DNA of 64,000 nt from Escarpia spicata (Eukaryota > Annelida > Polychaeta > Sabellida > Siboglinidae). A program made the translations under genes and the position numbers. The number at the start of each line of letters is the position of its first letter. Position 1 is the first letter of the stretch. This document shows, piece by piece, positions 55,430 through 64,000 of this stretch. Under the pieces are notes generated by a model. It had not been told where the DNA came from and searched no databases. It worked only from the letters and a program-made list of their open reading frames with translations. The stretch lies in assembly GCA_963995525.1 (NCBI GenBank), contig OZ023211.1, positions 54,980,564 to 55,044,563 of the forward strand, given 5' to 3'.

Positions 55430-57883
55430 GTAAGTTTTGGTTCCGTCATCTAAATGTAGTAGACTTCATTATACAGCTAAAACTTCCATTGAATGTGCAC
55501 TGTTTGATTTGTTTGATATCTATGAGCATTTTTCAATATGCACAGGATAAAATGAATCAGAAGATTTCATTATTTTGCTCAGAAATAAATTTTTTTTATT
55601 AAGTGCAACGATTCCATGATGACTGAGAATGTGATATAAATTCATGGAGTTGTGCGGGAATGTGTTGCAAGTTTGCTTTACCTGAAGGATCTAAAGTTAG
55701 CGTAATAAAAAGCTGAATAAAAAAATAAGACAGTAAAGAAAACATATAATCATATTATTTGTTACAACAATTGGCTCAGGAAAAGGTATTTTTGTAAGAT
55801 GATTAAATGTTTGAGTTCCACTTCCACGTGCCCTCTTTTCTCTGTGTATTAGGCCAAGTTATTTCTTCTCCCCAGTTCCTTAGCTGCTCATTTCTCACAG
55901 CTTTCCCTCCCCGTTGAACGAGATAATGAATTGTATTCCATACATGTACATGACCTTTGTCGCTAAGCCACTGTGGATGTTAGAAAGCATCCCTTTTTGC
56001 CCATGTTCTTTTTTTCCAACATGACTCGCTTTGTGAAGAACCGCAGCCACTTTTCCGGCTAAGCTCATAATATATACACTGCCAATTGGCAATCTGTCTT
56101 GATGCCTGGATCTACGTCATTTCAATCGCGGCATGCAGCTGTCACCGTGGTCAGCTGTACAGAGTACCTAGGACTGAGTGTGTCCAACTCCGACTGTGTG
56201 ACACAGCAAGCCAGGAATAGTCTACCCCTGTGCATCATGCCCGATGTAATTTCCTGGACCACTGACATTTTGCTCACGTTGTACGTTCAGCGGTGGCACC
56301 GTTTGATGTGTCCGTCCTCCGTAACCAACACTGCTGTTGTGACGCGCGTCAGCAAGAAGGATGGTATGCGACCAGGCTGCATTCGCGTGACAAATTGCAT
56401 TTGACGTGCAGCGGCTTGTGCCATTTACACCGGTCACTTAAGAAAGTGGTCGGAGAAGCCGTCGCTTGTGTCCGTCATGGAGAAACGGGGTCTTATTGGT
56501 GGTTGCATTCGGGTGTGTGTGTCAGTGCGTGCATGTGTGTGTATAAAGGAGAATACAGATTTCACATCACATGAGTAATTTGTTCTGTATTCTGGTCAAG
56601 ATTTTAGCAGCTGATTCTGTACATCTACAAATATTTTTTTCTCCTCCATCACCAATCAAAGGGGGTCCCATATCCCCTTGGGGGATGCTGTCAACTCTGC
56701 TCAAGAAATGCAAAAAACAGAAACCTGTGGGTTTAGGTGGGAGGTCTTGTGGCAAGGAATGTTTGAGAGCCGCATCCCTTGTCTATGTTATACCAGTGAA
56801 CCAGATTCTTGTAGGTAAATAAATAACTGTAAATTGAGTTGTACAGGATGGAAATATATCTTTGATCTTGAGCTTGATTGTCTCCATGCAGTCATGTAGC
56901 ATTAGTTTGTCTAATAAATTCATAATTTGTTCCGTGTTTTATAAAATGTGATGGGTATATATTCTCATGGTTGTGGCAGCAGCAAGACATTTATTTGTTG
57001 TGAAAAACCAGCAGAGATCTTGTGCAAAATACCACTTTATGTTTTAGAAAACTTAGTTTGAATTAAAGATAAAAAGGATGGATTGAATGAAAGGTGGAGT
57101 TTAGGGACCATTGTAGAAAGACATGTATTTGTTGTCATTTTGTTCAGAGGAACTTTCAGAAAAATTATGTTTTGGTTAAGGAATGTTTAAGTTAGCTCAA
57201 CTATACAGATGGGGGATTGAATAAATAGAGATTTTGAATGATTGGGAGAGGAGTGGAACATGAGGAGAGGAGTGGAACATGAGCGCAAACTATAGAGGGG
57301 AGTGGAGGTGGATGTGCAACAATAAGAAGGGAAAAGATGAGCGAAAAAATCTAGTATCGACGCTCCCCTTATCCCATACTTTCTTGGGGAAAGAGAAGAC
57401 GAACTACGTGATATGGAACGTGCTTCCTGTGTCTCACTGCTCTCCGTGCAGGACTGCAGCAGGTGGCCAGAATGCAGCTAAGTGGACCTCACAAATTATG
57501 GGCCAAATTAAATCAATATTGGTTATCGTGAGTAATGCGTAGTCTGTCGGTTGCAGTCAGTATCACGATTGCTGTGTGCCAATTCCTCGGCCTCAGACAA
57601 TTATCAATACATCTCAGCGCAAAGACATATTCATAAGAATTGCATGAGCTGCTTGACATTCTAAACCAGCGATTAAAAGGTCAACTTTCAGCTGCGATAT
57701 ACTCTGTATTTACGGCATAAACACTACTAGGTCTCCACAACTGAGACGAGTTTAAGTAGCAGTGTGGAGGAGGGATTGTGTTAGAAGCACTGTGTGGGAA
57801 GAATGCTCGAATATCCCACTAGAGACGTGGGTTTTTTCTTCAGTGATTGAAATATATGAATTTTAGGAAGCAGTCCAACAGAA
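55430..57883. other. Intron 10, first part: no kinase exon found
   Basis: Searched for the segment expected after VAVK (C-helix Glu, HRD, DFG). None seen. A short direct duplication of GAGGAGTGGAACATGAG lies near 57250-57285. Frames at 56099-56404, 56571-56822 and 57279-57542 have no recognised domain. Confidence 0.5.
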
Positions 57884-59410
57884 AGATGTTAAGTGATGGG
57901 TGTGTGCTGCCGTGAATCAGAGCTAATAAGTATAGTTTGAGTGTGGTAGTACTGGTCACTGGTAGATGTTAAGTGATGGGTGTGTGCTGCCGTGAATCAG
58001 AGCTAGCAAGTATAGTTTGAGTGTGGTAGTACTGGTCACTGGTAGATGTTAAGTGATGGGTGTGTGCTGCCGTGAATCAGAGCTAATAAGTATAGTTTGA
58101 GTGTGGTAGTACTGGTCACTGGTAGATGTTAAGTGATGGGTGTGTGCTGCCGTAAATCAGAGCTAGCAAGTATAGTTTGAGTGTGGTAGTACTGGTCACT
58201 GGTAGATGTTAAGTGATGGGTGTGTGCTGCCGTGAATCAGAGCTAATAAGTATAGTTTGAGTGTGGTAGTACTGGTCACTGGTAGATGTTAAGTGATGGG
58301 TGTGTGCTGCTGTGAATCAGAGCTAATAAGTATAGTTTGAGTGTGGTAGTACTGGTCACTGGTAGATGTTAAGTGATGGGTGTGTGCTGCCGTGAATCAG
58401 AGCTAATAAGTATAGTTTGAGTGTGGTAGTACTGGTCACTGGTAGATGTTAAGTGATGGGTGTGTGCTGCCGTGAATCAGAGCTAATAAGTATAGTTTGA
58501 GTGTGGTAGTACTGGTCACTGGTAGATGTTAAGTGATGGGTGTGTGCTGCCGTGAATCAGAGCTAATAAGTATAGTTTGAGTGTGGTAGTACTGGTCACT
58601 GGTAGATGTTAAGTGATGGGTGTGTGCTGCCGTGAATCAGAGCTAGCAAGTATAGTTTGAGTGTGGTAGTACTGGTCACTGGTAGATGTTAAGTGATGGG
58701 TGTGTGCTGCCGTGAATCAGAGCTAATAAGTATAGTTTGAGTGTGGTAGTACTGGTCACTGGTAGATGTTAAGTGATGGGTGTGTGCTGCCGTGAATCAG
58801 AGCTAATAAGTATAGTTTGAGTGTGGTAGTACTGGTCACTGGTAGATGTTAAGTGATGGGTGTGTGCTGCCGTGAATCAGAGCTAGCAAGTATAGTTTGA
58901 GTGTGGTAGTACTGGTCACTGGTAGAAGTTAAGTGATGGGTGTGTGCTGCCGTGAATCGGAGCTAGCAAGTATAGTTTGAGTGTGGTAGTACTGGTCACT
59001 GGTAGATGTTAAGTGATGGGTGTGTGCTGCCGTGAATCAGAGCTAATAAGTATAGTTTGAGTGTGGTAGTACTGGTCACTGGTAGACGTTAAGTGATGGG
59101 TGTGTGCTGCCGTGAATCAGAGCTAGCAAGTATAGTTTGAGTGTGGTAGTACTGGTCACTGGTAGATGTTAAGTGATGGGTGTGTGCTGCCGTGAATCAG
59201 AGCTAGCAAGTATAGTTTGAGTGTGGTAGTACTGGTCACTGGTAGATGTTAAGTGATGGGTGTGTGCTGCCGTGAATCAGAGCTAGCAAGTATAGTTTGA
59301 GTGTGGTAGTACTGGTCACTGGTAGATGTTAAGTGATGGGTGTGTGCTGCCGTGAATCAGAGCTAGCAAGTATAGTTTGAGTGTGGTAGTACTGGTCACT
59401 GGTAGATGTT
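57884..59410. repeat. 80-bp satellite, 19 near-identical units
   Basis: The unit GATGTTAAGTGATGGGTGTG, TGCTGCCGTGAATCAGAGCT, AATAAGTATAGTTTGAGTGT, GGTAGTACTGGTCACTGGTA repeats every 80 bp. The chief variation is AGCTAATAAG versus AGCTAGCAAG. Divergence is otherwise under 2% by eye, so the array is young. No frame is open through it. Confidence 0.97.
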
Positions 59411-59504
59411 CATTGACAGGTAAAGTAAATATAAATTTCACAAATAAAAAAGTAACAGTAACCATAACACAGTCAGTCAGATACTAAATTGAATAACAAA
59501 TTAA

Positions 59505-60180
59505 TCAATCTTATTTTCACTTCTGACTCCCATAAATCTCATTTTCACTTCTGACACCAGTAAATCTCCTTATTCACCTCTGACACCAGTTAATCTAATT
59601 TTTACTACTGACAACAGCAAATCTCATTTTTACTTCTGACACCAGTGAATCTCATTTTCACTTCTGACATTGGTGAATCTCATTTTCACTTTTGTCACCG
59701 GTGAATCTCATTTTCACTTCTGACATTGGTGAATCTCATTTTCACTTCTGACATCGGTGAATCTCATTTTCACTTCTGACACCGGTGAATCTCATTTTCA
59801 CTTCTGACATTGGTGAATCTCATTTTCACTTCTGACATCGGTGAATCTCATTTTCACTTCTGACACCAGTGAATCTCATTTTCACTTCTGACACCCGTGA
59901 ATCTCATTTTCACTTCTGACATCGGTGAATCTCATTTTCATTTCTGACACCCATGAATCTTATTTTTACTTCTGAAACCAGCGAATCTTATTTTCACTTT
60001 TCACACCAGTGAATCTCACTTTCACTTCCCACACCAGTAAATCTCATTATTCATCTTTGACACCAGCGAATCTCATTTTCATCTTTGACACCAGCGAATC
60101 TCATTTTCATTTCTGACACCAGCGAATCTCATTTTCACTTCTGACTCCTGTGAATCTCATTTTCACTTCTGACACTAGTG
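59505..60180. repeat. 28-bp minisatellite, about 23 units
   Basis: Unit GAATCTCATTTTCACTTCTG then ACATCGGT, spaced 28 bp (59703, 59731). It is more diverged at both ends. It starts about 95 bp after the 80-bp array. Confidence 0.95.
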
Positions 60181-61803
60181 AATTGCGTGTCCTCCGCAGC
60201 CACTCCCAAAGCTATTGAACCTCTTGTACTTGGCTCGCCAGTACGCCTGTGTGCAACAGTGCAGTCATCACTCCGTCTGGGAATGGATGGTTCTTGGCCA
60301 CAGACGCCTAACTATGTGTGTTTTTTCTTCCATATATATCCATGTCTGCAGTTTTTTTCCACCGGTACATCACTGCTCATATGTCCTATCTGCATCCTTC
60401 TGTGTGCGGGTTGGTTTCATTGATGGCTGCATTGGTACCGTTGTGTACTCTCAGCGGGTTGTTAACTTCTCCTGTTAACCGTTTAGGCTTCAGCCATATT
60501 TTTACGTTTTTACATTTTACTGTCATGCTGTCTGTCTTTTCTGTGAAAGTAACACTTGAAAATGCTCTCATATTAATGTTGTAATCAGTACTAGCAAAAC
60601 ATGTGCATTCCGTTCAACATAGGAAGATTGTTTTGCCTGACAGATGACAACACTTGATCGGAACTATCAAATCCTAGTGGATATCTTACTTATGTAGCAC
60701 ATTTCATAGCCCAGTAGATGGCAACCCTCATCAGAATGGAATAGGCCAACGAAACAATGACAAAATTCTATGGAGTTATACTGAATTTCAAGTCGGAAAT
60801 ATTTTCATAAAAATTTGGTACAACGGCATCCATCCCATTAAGATAAATGTTGTGTGAGTAATACATTGATCAATGAGAAATAGTTGCTGTGAGTGTGTAG
60901 TTTTCTGATAAAATGCTAAACTATAAAAATAAGTAAGGAAAGTTGGGACGACATGATGGGTGTGATATTTGTAATTTACTATGAAACATGTTGTCGTGCG
61001 TAGAACAAAATCAATCATCCAGACCAAAGTTTTGTGAAATTTATTTCTTAAGTACATTGTATTGATCTGTATATTTATAGGTTTTGTCATGAAACCTCAA
61101 TTGTAAATTTGGTATTCTGAAGCAATTAAAAAAACAGAATTGTGTACATGTGAGACAACTAGCTTCGGGTGTGTATTCTTTTCGTGCACATTTTATACAT
61201 AATTGATTATACCAAAGTTGACACAAACAAATAGTTCTTTCTGACTAAATCCGTTGAAAGATTTGCCAATTTAAAATAAAAGGTAATTAACTATAATATG
61301 TCATCATTTACCAAAATTATACGAGTGGAACTGAGTTGATGAGAATGTGAGTACCCAAATGTAGATATCACACGGACACATGCAAGGCTGTCCTCTGGGT
61401 TTCAAATGATGACTGGAAGTAAACGGTTCAGAGTGCAAGGAACATTTCACAAAACTGAGAAATGGCCAAAATAGGTGTGAAAGTATCGGTTTTCGTTTTT
61501 TGCATTTTTAAAGTACTATCAGTTTTAATAATTGTAAAATAAATATTTTGATGCATGTTTTGGGTTGAATTGTATGTGATTTTAAATGAAATACCTAACG
61601 TTGAGATCATCTCGCACAACACTTGTTCACGTGGCTTCTTCACGTGGGTCTGTTCAACCATATGTTGCTTTGTAACAAATGGACACTGATATAATTGTGA
61701 AACTGAAATGTTGCCCTTTCATGCAACACTCATTACTTCACATTGCTAAAATCTACCTTAAGATCTGAACCGAGACGTGTCACACATTGGGAAATACCTG
61801 TGT
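60181..61803. other. Intron 10: no recognisable element
   Basis: The frames at 60178-60584 and the - strand frames at 60788-61661 lack recognised domains. A CCTCCGCAG at 60190-60198 looks like an acceptor, but the following frame is not kinase sequence. Confidence 0.5.
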
Positions 61804-63988
61804 ATGAAACAGCAGCTTCATTGTACTGTGAAACAGCAGCTTCATTGTACTGTGAAACAGCAGCTTCATTGTACTGTGAAACAGCAGCTTCATTGTACTG
61901 TGAAACAGCAGCTTCATTGTACTGTGAAACAGCAGCTACATTGTACTGTGAAACAGCAGCTACATTGTACTGTGAAACAGCAGCTTCATTGTACTGTGAA
62001 ACAGCAGCTTCATTGTACTGTGAAACAGCAGCTTCATTGTACTGTGAAACAGCAGCTTCATTGTACTGTGAAACAGCAGCTTCATTGTACTGTGAAACAG
62101 CAGCTACATTGTACTGTGAAACAGCAGCTTCATTGTACTGTGAAACAGCAGCTTCATTGTACTGTGAAACAGCAGCTACATTGTACTGTGAAACAGCAGC
62201 TTCATTGTACTGTGAAACAGCAGCTTCATTGTACTGTGAAACAGCAGCTACATTGTACTGTGAAACAGCAGCTTCATTGTACTGTGAAACAGAAGCTTCA
62301 TTGTACTTTGAAACAGCAGCTACATTGTACTGTGAAACAGCAGCTACATTGTACTGTGAAACAGCAGCTACATTGTACTGTGAAACAGCAGCTTCATTGT
62401 ACTGTGAAACAGCAGCTACGTTGTACTGTGAAACAGCAGCTTCGTTGTACTGTGAAACAGCAGCTACGTTGTACTGTGAAACAGCAGCTACGTTGTACTG
62501 TGAAACAGCAGCTACGTTGTACTGTGAAACAGCAGCTTCGTTGTACTGTGAAACAGCAGCTTCGTTGTACTGTGAAACAGCAGCTACATTGTACTGTGAA
62601 ACAGCAGCTTCATTGTACTGTGAAACAGCAGTTTCATTGTACTGTGAAACGGCAGCTACATTGTACTGTGAAACGGCAGCTTCATTGTACTGTGAAACGG
62701 CAACTACATTGTACTGTGAAACGGCAGCTTCATTGTACTGTGAAACGGCAGCTACATTGTACTGTGAAACGGCAGCTTCATTGTACTGTGAAACGGCAGC
62801 TACATTGTACTGTGAAACGGCAGCTTCATTGTACTGTGAAACGGCAGCTACATTGTACTGTGAAACAGCAGCTACATTGTACTGTGAAACAGCAGCTACA
62901 TTGTACTGTGAAACAGCAGCTTCATTGTACTGTGAAACAGCAGCTTCATTGTACTGTGAAACAGCAGCTACATTGTACTGTGAAACAGCAGCTACATTGT
63001 ACTGTGAAACAGCAGCTACATTGTACTGTGAAACAGCAGCTTCATTGTACTGTGAAACAGCAGCTACATTGTACTGTGAAACAGCAGCTTCATTGTACTG
63101 TGAAACAGCAGCTACATTGTACTGTGAAACAGCAGCTTCATTGTACTGTGAAACAGCAGCTACATTGTACTGTGAAACAGCAGCTACATTGTACTGTGAA
63201 ACAGCAGCTTCAGCTTCATTGTACTGTGAAACAGCAGCTTCATTGTACTGTGAAACAGCAGCATCATTGTACTGTGAAACAGCAGCTACATTGTACTGTG
63301 AAACAGCAGCTTCATTGTACTGTGAAACAGCAGCTTCATTGTACTGTGAAACAGCAGCTACATTGTACTGTGAAACAGCAGTTTCATTGTACTGTGAAAC
63401 AGCAGCTACATTGTACTGTGAAACAGCAGCTTCATTGTACTGTGAAACAGCAGCTACATTGTACTGTGAAACAGCAGCTTCAATGTACTGTGAAACAGCA
63501 GCTACATTGTACTGTGAAACAGCAGCTTCATTGTACTGTGAAACAGCAGCTACATTGTACTGTGAAACAGCAGCTTCATTGTACTGTGAAACAGCAGCTA
63601 CATTGTACTGTGAAACAGCAGCTACATTGTACTGTGAAACAGCAGCTACATTGTACTGTGAAACAGCAGCTACATTGTACTGTGAAACAGCAGCTTCATT
63701 GTACTGTGAAACAGCAGCTTCATTGTACTGTGAAACAGCAGCTACATTGTACTGTGAAACAGCAGCTTCATTGTACTGTGAAACAGCAGCTACATTGTAC
63801 TGTGAAACAGCAGCTTCATTGTACTGTGAAACAGCAGCTACATTGTACTGTGAAACAGCAGCTACATTGTACTGTGAAACAGCAGCTACATTGTACTGTG
63901 AAACAGCAGCTACATTGTACTGTGAAACAGCAGCTTCATTGTACTGTGAAACAGCAGCTTCATTGTACTGTGAAACAGCAGCTGTATC
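61804..63988. repeat. 24-bp satellite, about 90 units, with a frame open to the window end
   Basis: The unit ACTGTGAAACAGCAGCTTCA plus TTGT repeats every 24 bp. Variants (TACATT, TACGTT, CGGCAG) cluster locally. One 6-bp expansion near 63211 is also a multiple of three. The frame from ATG at 61804 (MKQQLHC, then TVKQQLHC repeats) has no stop through base 64000, over 730 codons. The frame YCETAASL on + and NEAAVSQY on - are also open. A 24-bp unit without stops makes this automatic, so translation is not implied. Confidence 0.95.
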
Positions 63989-64000
63989 TTGTGGTGTTTG

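Noticed and set aside
57440..57542. Possible exon after CTCTCCGTGCAG
   Set aside because: The frame lacks kinase motifs and no good donor follows in phase.
57884..59410. CRISPR-like array
   Set aside because: The 80-bp units are contiguous and lack unique spacers, and the DNA is animal. All other arrays here are also simple tandem repeats.
60178..60584. A further ALK kinase exon after a CCTCCGCAG acceptor
   Set aside because: None of the three frames resembles the C-helix or catalytic-loop region, and stops and phase do not fit.

Overview
This is a window of animal nuclear DNA: long introns, GT-AG splice sites, many satellites, and decayed LINE, SINE and DNA-transposon copies. The base composition is AT-rich and there is no bacterial gene organisation. 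The only clear host gene is on the + strand. It is an ALK-family receptor tyrosine kinase (ALK/LTK), of which ten consecutive internal exons can be read between 24016 and 55429. All ten join in phase. They encode the region before the glycine-rich domain, the glycine-rich domain, a six-cysteine EGF-like module, the transmembrane helix, the juxtamembrane segment with an NPxY motif, and the first part of the kinase domain (glycine loop and VAVK lysine). The upstream LDLa/MAM exons and the rest of the kinase are not visible. The species cannot be fixed from the sequence; an invertebrate (for example a mollusc or another marine invertebrate) fits the mix of repeats and the single ALK-like gene.

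Layout. 1-24 kb: no host exon recognised; probably the upstream intron or flank. It carries a degenerate 21-24 bp array, a 48-bp satellite, a TTAA-flanked Kolobok-like element with a THAP-domain ORF (4883-5926), and a nested LINE complex (10.9-18.3 kb). In that complex a + strand LINE composite with a 10-bp target duplication interrupts the endonuclease of a - strand LINE. A minisatellite and a SINE split by a LINE tail follow. 24-33 kb: ALK exons 1-4 of the window, with an 8-codon-periodic minisatellite in the first intron. 33-46 kb: a 13.6-kb intron holding a LINE 3' half, a solo hAT-like end, MITEs, a tRNA-like SINE head, and two TTAA-bounded elements sharing one TTAA; the second is piggyBac-like. 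46-55.4 kb: exons 5-10. One exon is preceded by 1.1 kb of 13-bp pyrimidine repeats. 55.4-64 kb: a further intron of more than 8.5 kb, dominated by three satellites of 80, 28 and 24 bp. The last runs to the window edge and keeps a reading frame open for over 730 codons.

The coding story is therefore one receptor gene inflated by mobile elements and tandem repeats. I found no operon-like or multi-gene system. The most unusual structures are the nested LINE with its composite insert, the Kolobok-like THAP element, the paired TTAA transposons, and the satellites placed directly against splice sites or kept open in frame.
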